The position numbers and the translations under genes were made by a program. Shown piece after piece: positions 8,295 to 15,422 of a stretch of DNA of 64,000 nt; the first letter of the stretch is position 1, and each line of letters opens with the position of its first letter. Source of the stretch: Muribaculaceae bacterium (GTDB lineage: Bacteria; Bacteroidota; Bacteroidia; Bacteroidales; Muribaculaceae); the NCBI GenBank assembly GCA_017399915.1, contig JAFQAS010000065.1, positions 276,624-340,623 of the forward strand, read 5' to 3'. The notes under the pieces were generated by a model. It did not search any database. It saw only the letters and a program-made list of their open reading frames with translations, and had not been told where the DNA came from.

Positions 8295-9717
8295 AATATT
8301 CTCTTACAATAATCGGTTATTTCTGATTGTTCTCTTATTTATATGGGGAATAATCTCAAGCATTCTTGTATTTCAATATTTTAGAGAGAAACAGTATAAA
8401 TCGGAATATCTCAATGCCCAACTTCAACTTCACAATAGATATTTAATACATGCAATAGAAGATGGTCTGGATTACGAGAAAATCATCAACGAAAATCCGG
8501 CTCCATTCGACTCCTTACGAATCACTATAATATCACTAAATGGAACGGTAATATATGATTCCAAGCTCAACATTAATTCTCTCGATAATCACCTCCACCG
8601 TCCCGAAATCATAAATACAGCCAACAATGGTGAGGGTTTTCATATCGGAAGGCAATCCGATAGCGACGGACGCAAATATTTTTACTCGGCGACAAAGGGT
8701 AATAGAGTGATTGTGAGATCGGCTATTCCATATTCCGACTCTCTACATGAGCTATTAAAGGCCGATTTGCCTTACTTATGGGGGATAATAATTATAAGCA
8801 TCATTTTCAGCGTTGTGGCGTTTTTCACGAGTAGAAGATTAGGGAAAACTATTATCAGGCTCAATAAATTTGCCCAAACGGCTGAGAATGGCGGTTCTAT
8901 AACTGAAACTGAAGAATTTCCCAACGATGAATTAGGGAAAATATCCCAAAGTATCATAAAACTATACTCCGACCTCCAAAACACCATCGCCGAACGCGAT
9001 AAAGAGCATCAAGAAAAACTACACGAAGAACAAGAAAAAATTCGTATCAAACGACAGCTTTCAAATAACATTACTCATGAATTAAAAACACCGGTAGCCT
9101 CTATCCAAGTGTGTCTTGAAACTATCTTATCGTCAGGCATTCAACTAAATGACGAAAAACGCCGTGAGCTGCTTGACCGATGTTATTCTAATTGCAGCAG
9201 GCTACGTCATCTTTTAAATGATGTGTCACTTATCACTCGCATGGAAGAAGGGAGCTTGCTCATCGCAAAAGAAGAAATCGACACAACCCAAATTATTAAC
9301 GAGGTAATTGACGATGCCAACACAAACAACGAAAATTTCATCATTCACAATCGCTTATCAACTCCAATAAAAATGCGTGGCAATAGAGCCTTGATTACCT
9401 CTATTTTCAGCAATCTAATAAGCAACGCCATTGCTTACTCAGGAGGTGGCAATATATACATCTCCCTCATAACCAATAATGATTCTACTTGCGCATTCTC
9501 TGTTGAAGATGATGGGTGTGGCATTGAAGACATTCACTTATCGCGCATTTTCGAACGCTTTTATCGCATCGACAAGGGTCGGTCACGCAAATTAGGCGGA
9601 ACCGGGTTGGGATTAGCCATAGTGAAACATGCAGTGGCATTTCATGGAGGTGAAATCACAGCCACAAACCGCGATGAAGGTGGTTTAAAATTCACCTTCT
9701 CTCTACAAAAACAATGA
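8272..9717 (+). CDS. PhoR-like sensor histidine kinase
   Basis: A membrane sensor kinase of 481 residues. TM1 is at about 16-36, a periplasmic sensor region of about 130 residues follows, and TM2 is at 167-186. Next come a HAMP-like linker and coiled coil (about 187-262), the H-box NNITHELKTPVASIQ with His269, N-box NLISNAIAYS, G1 DDGCGI, F-box FERFYRID and G2 GGTGLGLAIVKHA. The likely start is the ATG at 8272, overlapping the response-regulator gene by 23 bp; an in-frame ATG at 8278 is an alternative. It should phosphorylate the regulator encoded just upstream. Phosphate sensing is inferred from context only. It ends 24 bp from the convergent porin copy 2. Confidence 0.92.
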   Translation: MAMGLRNRIFSYNNRLFLIVLLFIWGIISSILVFQYFREKQYKSEYLNAQLQLHNRYLIHAIEDGLDYEKIINENPAPFDSLRITIISLNGTVIYDSKLNINSLDNHLHRPEIINTANNGEGFHIGRQSDSDGRKYFYSATKGNRVIVRSAIPYSDSLHELLKADLPYLWGIIIISIIFSVVAFFTSRRLGKTIIRLNKFAQTAENGGSITETEEFPNDELGKISQSIIKLYSDLQNTIAERDKEHQEKLHEEQEKIRIKRQLSNNITHELKTPVASIQVCLETILSSGIQLNDEKRRELLDRCYSNCSRLRHLLNDVSLITRMEEGSLLIAKEEIDTTQIINEVIDDANTNNENFIIHNRLSTPIKMRGNRALITSIFSNLISNAIAYSGGGNIYISLITNNDSTCAFSVEDDGCGIEDIHLSRIFERFYRIDKGRSRKLGGTGLGLAIVKHAVAFHGGEITATNRDEGGLKFTFSLQKQ

Positions 9718-9741
9718 TTTAAGAAATCTCCTATAAATTCC

Positions 9742-10734
9742 TTAAATCCCGAAATAGCAACTCACGTAGGCTGAGTAGCCGTTATCGGCGCCATCGGCCG
9801 AGGGGATATTCATGCGGAAGTTGGGAGCGATTTTCACGTATTTGCACACTTTGAACTGTGCGCCCAACATTGCCGCCGACTCATCTTTGCCTATATTCCA
9901 ATCATCTTTTGAGGTGAGATAGTCATATCGAGCAAACACATCTACCACTTTGCTCAAGTGGGCTGTGCCGTAGACCGACAAACCATATTGGTCGGCATCG
10001 TCAACAAAACCTGTGTTTTGATAAATGTTATATTCGGCTCCGAGCGAGAATCGGTCGTTTTTATAACCGGCAAAGGCTGCCCAGTTATAGGCATCTTTCG
10101 CGCCCTTTTGTGTCGACTCGTTGAGCGAGCCATACACACGCAAGGTCAACCCCTTAACCGGTGTGACAGTGGCTCCCAATCCATATTGCAAACCATCTTT
10201 CACTTGCACTTTCTTGTAACCTTCACCATTAACAATAATGGCATCGGCACTTACCACATCGTTAAACTTATATGCAGCCGAGATACCGAGGTCGGCACTG
10301 CTACCAAATTTATACTCGTCTTGAAGCGATTTCATTATATAGCGATAGCCCCAATGCTTCTCTTGCACCTTGAATTGAGTGGTGGAGATGAGACCGCCGT
10401 CGAGTGTCCAACGACCCGGTTTCCAGGTTACCTGTGCGTTCTTTATATAAGCGATATGGTGATAATCATCTACATCACTCGACTGCCCCACATCAAGCAC
10501 AGCCTTAATCGACAAATCTTTGGTTAATTGATATTGATATCCCACATAACTGCGGTCGAGTTCAAATCCGCGGTCATCATTATCGGCACCAAAACCGGTG
10601 TGAGCATTGGCAAATACTTGAATTATGGCTTTCCCTTTAGGTTCGTTTTTTGTTGTATCTTGCGTTTCCTGCGCATTCAACACAACTCCAACGCCCAACA
10701 ACATCACAACTATCAAAAAGATTTTCTTCATCAT
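9742..10734 (-). CDS. Outer-membrane porin of the phosphate locus, copy 2
   Basis: A 330-residue paralogue of the porin at 4540-5520, on the same strand, 5.2 kb away. The signal peptide (to about LNAQ, residue 22) and the stretch at 64-93 differ from copy 1. The blocks at 35-63 and from 94 to the end are nearly identical at both protein and DNA level; the only protein changes seen in the long block are Phe/Leu in MKS(F/L)QDEY and Ser/Thr in YDYL(S/T)SKDD. The C-terminal CYFGI is typical of a beta-barrel. It is a stand-alone gene, convergent with the kinase gene, with its own TACCTTTG element. Differential use of the two copies is possible but not visible. Confidence 0.85.
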   Translation of the reverse strand: MMKKIFLIVVMLLGVGVVLNAQETQDTTKNEPKGKAIIQVFANAHTGFGADNDDRGFELDRSYVGYQYQLTKDLSIKAVLDVGQSSDVDDYHHIAYIKNAQVTWKPGRWTLDGGLISTTQFKVQEKHWGYRYIMKSLQDEYKFGSSADLGISAAYKFNDVVSADAIIVNGEGYKKVQVKDGLQYGLGATVTPVKGLTLRVYGSLNESTQKGAKDAYNWAAFAGYKNDRFSLGAEYNIYQNTGFVDDADQYGLSVYGTAHLSKVVDVFARYDYLTSKDDWNIGKDESAAMLGAQFKVCKYVKIAPNFRMNIPSADGADNGYSAYVSCYFGI

Positions 10735-10756
10735 TTCTTAATTTTATTTCACGATA

Positions 10757-10764
10757 CAAAGGTA
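10757..10764 (-). promoter_or_regulatory. -7 promoter element (TACCTTTG) of porin copy 2
   Basis: The same octamer as upstream of porin copy 1, 23 bp before the start codon on the minus strand, with a TTTTG 14 nt further upstream. Confidence 0.6.
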
Positions 10765-10808
10765 TTGAAAATAATACACAAAATAAAAAAAGCGACAAGC
10801 AAAGATAT

Positions 10809-10859
10809 GCCGCGCCTCGGCAAAGCAAATTTAAGTAAGCTTAATTTGCAATTGCGCTC
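10809..10859. repeat. 51-bp intergenic repeat, copy 1
   Basis: The unit starts GCCGCGCCTCGGCAAA and ends TTGCAATTGCGCTC. It contains an imperfect palindrome around AAGCTT. The second copy at 10894-10944 differs at two positions. This kind of sequence looks like a dispersed intergenic family; no other copy is in this window. Confidence 0.8.
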
Positions 10860-10893
10860 TTTCTTTTCTACCGTTGGCTGGCGCCTTAGGTAG

Positions 10894-10944
10894 GCCGCGC
10901 CTCGGCAAAACAAATTTAAGCAAGCTTAATTTGCAATTGCGCTC
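10894..10944. repeat. 51-bp intergenic repeat, copy 2
   Basis: Direct repeat of 10809-10859 with an 85-bp offset. Copy 2 leads straight into the stranded helicase promoter at 10954-10961. Confidence 0.8.
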
Positions 10945-10953
10945 GGCTTGCAC

Positions 10954-10961
10954 TACCTTTG
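10954..10961 (+). promoter_or_regulatory. Stranded ancestral promoter element (TACCTTTG)
   Basis: TACCTTTG lies 8 bp before an ATG that begins a duplicated piece of the helicase gene. It is probably the original helicase promoter, now separated from the gene by the Fic insertion; it may drive the Fic gene instead. Confidence 0.5.
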
Positions 10962-10966
10962 CAATA

Positions 10967-11010
10967 TTATGGACGCATTGGAATTTGCCGAACGGATTGT
11001 GTATTATTAA
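10967..11010 (+). pseudogene. Truncated 5' end of the helicase gene
   Basis: The 36 bp at 10967-11002 are identical to 12125-12160, the start of the helicase gene. The frame opens at ATG 10969 with MDALEFAERIV and then hits a stop at 11010 after 13 codons. It marks one side of a rearrangement that placed the Fic gene in front of the helicase. Confidence 0.85.
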
Positions 11011-11054
11011 ATATACCCTTTTAGCAATTTTTACTCCAAATTTAATTCTCATTT

Positions 11055-11939
11055 ATGGAACAAAACAATCAACAACATAAAATATCCATTCGCTTCTTTA
11101 ATGACAAGGAAGTGCGTGCTGCATGGGACTATGATGGCAACCGTTGGTTGTTCTCTGTCGTTGATGTTATTGCGGTCCTTACCGACAGTAAAAATCCTCG
11201 AAACTATTGGAAAGTAATGAAACATCGCTTGACCAAAAGTGGCAATGAGTTGGTTACACGCTGTAACCAACTGAAACTCGTTGCGTCTGACGGCAAGCGA
11301 TATTTAACTGATTGTTTGCCTCAAAATGAAATGCTTAGTCTTGTGGAAGCTGTGCCAAGCCAACATGCTATTACTTTTGCAAAATGGATAATTACCGGTG
11401 AAGACCAAATAGACAGCAAGAGCCGAGATAAAGCATACCAACTTTGGGATAGCTCCTTGTTACAAACTATTGAGATTGGTACTACACGAGGATTGCAACA
11501 AATACATGCTTATCTTTTTGGTGGGCTATATGACTTTGCCGGACAAATACGCCAAAAGAATATTTCTAAAGGTGGATTTCAATTTGCAGTATCTCAGTTC
11601 CTTGGACAAACCCTATCTCAGATTGATAAAATGCCCGAAACGACGGTCGACGAAATTGTAGATAAATATATAGAAATGAATATTGCCCACCCATTTATGG
11701 AGGGTAACGGCAGAAGCACAAGAATTTGGTTAGATTTAATGCTTAAACGATCATTAAAAAGTTGTGTAGATTGGAGTAAAATCGACAAAACCGAATATAT
11801 GGAAGCAATGCGTTTAAGTGTGGTAAATCCGACAAAAATACGGAAGTTAATAGCTAATGCTTTAACCGACAAAATAAATGACCGTGAAATGTTTATGAAA
11901 GGTATTGATTATTCATATTATTATGAACAAGATAATTAA
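11055..11939 (+). CDS. BRO-N / Fic fusion protein (putative AMP-transferase)
   Basis: A 294-residue protein with two parts. Residues about 10-112 resemble a BRO-N (phage antirepressor-type DNA-binding) domain: IRFFNDKEVRAAW, WLFSVVDVIAVLTDS, YWKVMKHRL and YLTDCLPQNEMLSLVEAV. Residues about 120-294 are a Fic domain with a complete motif HPFMEGNGRSTR (catalytic His212, Glu216, Arg220). Fic enzymes usually transfer AMP from ATP to a target protein hydroxyl. The C-terminus has GIDYSYYYEQ, an SxxxE pattern (Ser287, Glu291) like the self-inhibitory helix of class III Fic proteins, with Gln where Gly/Asn is usual. Class III assignment is inference from memory of the family. The gene lies between repeated pieces of itself and of the helicase gene. 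It may be toxin-like or regulatory; the target is unknown. Confidence 0.85.
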   Translation: MEQNNQQHKISIRFFNDKEVRAAWDYDGNRWLFSVVDVIAVLTDSKNPRNYWKVMKHRLTKSGNELVTRCNQLKLVASDGKRYLTDCLPQNEMLSLVEAVPSQHAITFAKWIITGEDQIDSKSRDKAYQLWDSSLLQTIEIGTTRGLQQIHAYLFGGLYDFAGQIRQKNISKGGFQFAVSQFLGQTLSQIDKMPETTVDEIVDKYIEMNIAHPFMEGNGRSTRIWLDLMLKRSLKSCVDWSKIDKTEYMEAMRLSVVNPTKIRKLIANALTDKINDREMFMKGIDYSYYYEQDN

Positions 11940-12077
11940 TTCTCATTTATGGAACAATACAATCAACAACATAAAATATTAATTCGCTTATTTAACGACA
12001 AAGAAGTGCGTGGGGCATGGGGCTATGACGACAACCTATATTCAATCGTTTTATCAAACCGATTAACCCTGCATTAA
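11936..12077 (+). pseudogene. Truncated second copy of the BRO-N/Fic gene
   Basis: The segment from 11936 repeats 11042 onward (leader TTAATTCTCATTT, then the ATG) with an 894-bp offset. The copy reads MEQYNQQHKILIRLFNDKEV, close to the intact gene, and matches for about 85 bp before diverging. It stops at 12077 after 42 codons. Only the first BRO-N strand is left. The divergence suggests an old tandem duplication, not a recent one. Confidence 0.85.
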
Positions 12078-12126
12078 AGTCTTTATAATTATGTTATAAT
12101 TGCGATTATCAACCTCTTTGAACTTT

Positions 12127-13536
12127 ATGGACGCATTGGAATTTGCCGAACGGATTGTGTTAAACTTGCCCTATGACCCCAATGAGCAACAAATTCAGCT
12201 CATTGCGGCGTTGGCTCGTTTTTGTTCGCCTCGGTCTCCACAAGAATCGGTGTTTATGCTCAATGGTTATGCCGGAACGGGGAAAACATCGCTCACCGGT
12301 GCATTGGTGCGTTCGCTCAATGAGGTAGGTATCACCTCGGTGTTGCTTGCTCCAACCGGTCGTGCCGCCAAAGTATTCGGACGGTTTGCCAAGCACCCTG
12401 CCTATACTATTCACCGCAAAATCTACCGCCAAGCGTCGTCGGGCGATGCCACTTCATATGTGGCTACTGTGGCCGAAAACCGTCATCACAACACTATTTT
12501 CATCGTCGACGAGGCATCGATGATAGGTTCGCGTGGCGATAATGGCAGCGACCTGCTCGAAGACCTTATCCAATATGTGTATAGTGGCGACAACTGCCGG
12601 TTGATACTGCTTGGCGACACTGCCCAGCTGCCCCCGGTGGGATGTCAATTCTCCCCTGCAATGACGGTGAATGTGTTGAAAACATTTGGGTTGCGCGTTA
12701 CTCGTGCGGTACTCACCGCCACTGCCCGACAAGCGAATGATAGTGGCATACTATTTAACGCTACATGGCTACGACGTGCCATGCTCACCGACCCGTTGCC
12801 CACACCTCAACTCGTGGCATCAAACTTTGCCGACGTTATCCCGGTGCTTAGCGAGGACCTATCGGAGGTGCTTAGCGACGCTTACAACCGCGACGGCATA
12901 GAGGAAACAATTCTCATAACACGGTCAAACATGCGTGCCGTGAAATTCAACATCGCCATTCGTGGCACTATTCTCGAAAAAGAGGAGTATCTATGTAAGG
13001 ACGAGCTTATTCTCGTGGCAAAAAATAATTATTTGTGGAGTGCAAAGGTGAAAGGTGTTGATTTCATCGCTAACGGTGATGTGGCTTTGGTGACAAAAAT
13101 CTACGGCACCGAAACAAAATATGGATTTCTGTTTGCCGACGCCAAAATACAGCTGCCCGACCGCGAAATCGAATTAGAGGCAAAACTTTTATTATCTACG
13201 CTCGATTCTGACGCTCCCGGTCTAACTGCAGAGCGTGCCACCGTTCTTTATCAAAAATGCCTCAACGACCCTAACAATTTCGCGCCCGAGGTGCCTATGT
13301 CAACACGCTTGAAAAAACTGAAATCTGACACCTATTTCAATGCCTTGCAAGTGAAATATGCCTATGCGGTCACTTGCCACAAGGCTCAAGGGGGACAATG
13401 GAAAAATGTGTTTATCGACATGGGATATATCGCTCCCGAAGCGCAAGGCATGGAATTTTACCGATGGCTCTACACCGCTATCACTCGTGCCACCCATCGC
13501 CTCTACCTCATCAACCCCTCGGTTGAAGTGAAGTAA
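12127..13536 (+). CDS. RecD-like SF1 DNA helicase / AAA ATPase
   Basis: A 469-residue ATP-dependent helicase of the RecD/TraA type. Walker A GYAGTGKTS lies near residues 46-54, Walker B FIVDEAS near 130, motif III LLGDTAQLPPVG near 163, and a C-terminal UvrD_C_2-like region carries YAVTCHKAQGGQWKNVF (motif V) and LYTAITRATHRLYL (motif VI). It is shorter than full RecD2, lacking the long N-terminal part. ATG 12127 is chosen over an upstream in-frame ATG at 12100 because the duplicated fragment at 10967-11010 begins with the same ATG context, and MDALEFAERI follows directly. Its original promoter appears to have been moved away. It is convergent with the YARHG gene, with 3 bp between the stops. 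Confidence 0.9.
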   Translation: MDALEFAERIVLNLPYDPNEQQIQLIAALARFCSPRSPQESVFMLNGYAGTGKTSLTGALVRSLNEVGITSVLLAPTGRAAKVFGRFAKHPAYTIHRKIYRQASSGDATSYVATVAENRHHNTIFIVDEASMIGSRGDNGSDLLEDLIQYVYSGDNCRLILLGDTAQLPPVGCQFSPAMTVNVLKTFGLRVTRAVLTATARQANDSGILFNATWLRRAMLTDPLPTPQLVASNFADVIPVLSEDLSEVLSDAYNRDGIEETILITRSNMRAVKFNIAIRGTILEKEEYLCKDELILVAKNNYLWSAKVKGVDFIANGDVALVTKIYGTETKYGFLFADAKIQLPDREIELEAKLLLSTLDSDAPGLTAERATVLYQKCLNDPNNFAPEVPMSTRLKKLKSDTYFNALQVKYAYAVTCHKAQGGQWKNVFIDMGYIAPEAQGMEFYRWLYTAITRATHRLYLINPSVEVK

Positions 13537-13539
13537 TTC

Positions 13540-14286
13540 TTACCAATTATCGTAGGCTTGTTTAAGAGCCCTAATATTATGAATCTCAACACTCGATAAT
13601 GAGCTGTCAACAATCTTTCTATATGGATTATACCACTCGTAACGGCTAAAATGAGCGGTTAAATCGGCACTTTTAAAGATATAACCATGTCGGGCATAAA
13701 TTGCATTACGCCAAATGCGCAATGTAGCACGATCAGGAGCCATTTGATAAAAATCAGATATAGAATATTTACTTTGTGATAGCCATAAATAAGGGTTATC
13801 CATTTCCTCTTGCGACAAATCATAGCCGGGATCAACAGTAGGAGTTACTGTCTTAGGAACATTTTTTTTCACCGACCCTCCTTCAAGTTTTTTTAAAGTT
13901 GCCACATTTGCTCGCTCAATGCTACTCAACTTTGATGTCACATCACTATAACGTGGTTCATACCATGAGAACGAGCTAAAATACTCAGTCAAGTCGGCGC
14001 TTTTGAAAATATATCCGTGTCGGGCATATATTGCGTTACGCAATATGCGATAATCGGCCTTGGCATATCCCCTTGCATCAAGGTCGGTTTTTGATATGCG
14101 CGAAGTTGCCAACCACGAAAAATCCTCCTTGGCGGCAGGTGCTTTTTCGGGAGCTTCTTCTTTTACAACTTTCACAATTGTATCTTGCTGTGTTTCACCT
14201 TTTCCTAACAGCTCCTTCCATTTAAAATTTTCACACGAAGTGAGTAGAGAAATAGCGGCAACGAATATTATCAGTTTCTGAACCAT
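13540..14286 (-). CDS. Lipoprotein with two YARHG domains
   Basis: A 248-residue exported lipoprotein (signal peptide with lipobox LTSC near residue 17). It has two copies of the YARHG domain, named after the motif, which is exactly present twice: LRNAIYARHGYIFKSADL near 84-101 and WRNAIYARHGYIFKSADL near 188-205. Each is followed by a FSxxxWYxP segment and a helix LSSxExxNxxxLK. YARHG domains are extracellular and of unknown function in many bacteria. It is monocistronic; a TATATTTG element at 14391-14398 would give a leader of about 100 nt. Confidence 0.9.
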   Translation of the reverse strand: MVQKLIIFVAAISLLTSCENFKWKELLGKGETQQDTIVKVVKEEAPEKAPAAKEDFSWLATSRISKTDLDARGYAKADYRILRNAIYARHGYIFKSADLTEYFSSFSWYEPRYSDVTSKLSSIERANVATLKKLEGGSVKKNVPKTVTPTVDPGYDLSQEEMDNPYLWLSQSKYSISDFYQMAPDRATLRIWRNAIYARHGYIFKSADLTAHFSRYEWYNPYRKIVDSSLSSVEIHNIRALKQAYDNW

Positions 14287-14390
14287 TTTTATATAATGTT
14301 AAGTTTGTTACTCTTATTTTTAACGAATATAACTTTGAGATTTATATAAGTAATTTATCCTTTCATTTAATATATTGATGCAAATATAAC

Positions 14391-14398
14391 AAAACTCA
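14391..14398 (-). promoter_or_regulatory. -7 promoter element (TATATTTG) of the YARHG gene
   Basis: Minus-strand TATATTTG about 105 bp upstream of the YARHG start, in an otherwise gene-free spacer. It has the right consensus but a long leader. Confidence 0.4.
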
Positions 14399-14454
14399 TT
14401 CACCGCACCAAGCGAATACCGTTTTTTCTACAATCGTCACATAAATCTCTCAAA

Positions 14455-14495
14455 AATATAAATGTGCCATCGTTATAAGCGATGACACATTTCCT
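14455..14495 (-). terminator. Terminator after the DUF805 gene
   Basis: Inverted repeat GTG(T/C)CATCG ... CGATGACAC at about 14463-14490, followed on the minus strand by a T-rich run. It lies about 25 bp past the stop of the gene at 14517. Confidence 0.6.
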
Positions 14496-14516
14496 TTATT
14501 CTCTTAATATTGTTTT

Positions 14517-15107
14517 TTACATCGTTTTTCCGGGATATTTGGGACTGGGGCCATATTCATTATCCCCTTTACTATCTTCACACCACCAAATAATCAAGAT
14601 AATTGAGCCAATACAAGGTATTAACATCAATAATTGAAGCCAACCACTACGACCCGTATCATGAAGGCGACGAGCGCCGGCTGCCAATGATGGAATTATG
14701 AATACTATACTTGCAAGCCAACCAATATATGGCACCATGCCCACTAAAACTGTAAATAAATACCACCACCAAAATTCAGAACGACGACCACGCCCTTCAA
14801 AATCGGCAAATTTATTAAAACAAATTTTAATGGCATCACCAAAACCAATTTCTTGTGGATGATTATAAGATGGAGCCCCGCCATAAGGAGGTTGAGGTTG
14901 TTGATATCCTCCTTGATGTGGAGGTTGTGGTGTCGGTGGTTGCTGTGGATAAAGAATCGATTGAAGATCGGGCACCGTTGATGCATCAGCCCAATTTGGC
15001 ATTCCTTCACACCACACCTTTGATGTAGGACATAAACCATATGATACAAGTTGTTCTTTTGGCATTGGTCCCACTTGCTGTCCATTGTGAATAATATAGT
15101 AATCCAT
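14517..15107 (-). CDS. GYF_2 / DUF805 membrane protein
   Basis: A 196-residue protein in three parts. Residues 1-50 are a GYF_2-type domain (YYIIHNGQQVGPMPKEQL, VWCEGMPNWADAS). Residues about 53-85 are a Pro/Gln/Gly-rich linker. Residues about 86-196 are a DUF805 domain with membrane segments (YLFTVLVGMVPYIGWLASIVF and LLMLIPCIGSIILIIWW) and the family motif GARRLHDTGRSGW. The function of DUF805 proteins is unknown; GYF-type domains bind proline-rich peptides, so the linker may be a partner site. Promoter element TAATTTTG is at 15144-15151. Confidence 0.9.
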   Translation of the reverse strand: MDYYIIHNGQQVGPMPKEQLVSYGLCPTSKVWCEGMPNWADASTVPDLQSILYPQQPPTPQPPHQGGYQQPQPPYGGAPSYNHPQEIGFGDAIKICFNKFADFEGRGRRSEFWWWYLFTVLVGMVPYIGWLASIVFIIPSLAAGARRLHDTGRSGWLQLLMLIPCIGSIILIIWWCEDSKGDNEYGPSPKYPGKTM

Positions 15108-15143
15108 AACTATAAAAATATTAAAGTATTAATTAATTTATCA

Positions 15144-15151
15144 CAAAATTA
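15144..15151 (-). promoter_or_regulatory. -7 promoter element (TAATTTTG) of the DUF805 gene
   Basis: Minus-strand TAATTTTG 36 bp upstream of the start codon. Confidence 0.5.
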
Positions 15152-15229
15152 AGAAATGATATTTATATTTACAAATCCTCCTCAATTTATTTATTCTAAA
15201 ACAGTTATTTTTCTCACCCTCTATTTTCA

Positions 15230-15268
15230 ACAAAGAGAGCCGAGTCTCTTTGAAACTCAGCTCTCTTC
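15230..15268 (-). terminator. Terminator of tRNA-Pro
   Basis: A 12-bp stem with one mismatch (arms from 15234 and to 15267, AGAGAGC and GCTCTCT ends) lies just past the tRNA 3' end on the minus strand, followed by TTTGTTG. Confidence 0.6.
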
Positions 15269-15276
15269 ATATCGTG

Positions 15277-15349
15277 TCGGGGTGAGAAGACTCGAACTTC
15301 CGACCTCCACGTCCCGAACGTGGCGCGCTGCCAACTGTGCTACACCCCG
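15277..15349 (-). tRNA. tRNA-Pro (anticodon CGG)
   Basis: Minus-strand cloverleaf of 73 nt. The acceptor stem CGGGGTG/CACCCCG is typical of tRNA-Pro. The anticodon stem is CCACG/CGTGG around loop TTCGGGA, giving anticodon CGG. The T-loop is GTTCGAGTC. No CCA is encoded. A TAACTTTG element lies upstream at 15372-15379. Confidence 0.95.
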
Positions 15350-15371
15350 CACTCCTATTTGTTAGCGGGGG

Positions 15372-15379
15372 CAAAGTTA
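15372..15379 (-). promoter_or_regulatory. -7 promoter element (TAACTTTG) of tRNA-Pro
   Basis: TAACTTTG on the minus strand, 23 bp before the tRNA 5' end. Confidence 0.6.
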
Positions 15380-15422
15380 ACCTTTTTTTCGCTAATGTGA
15401 AACAAATATAATGTTAATTATC

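Noticed and set aside
10831..11052. Minus-strand small protein over the 51-bp repeats
   Set aside because: The frame is composed of the repeat sequence itself and lacks any family resemblance or promoter.
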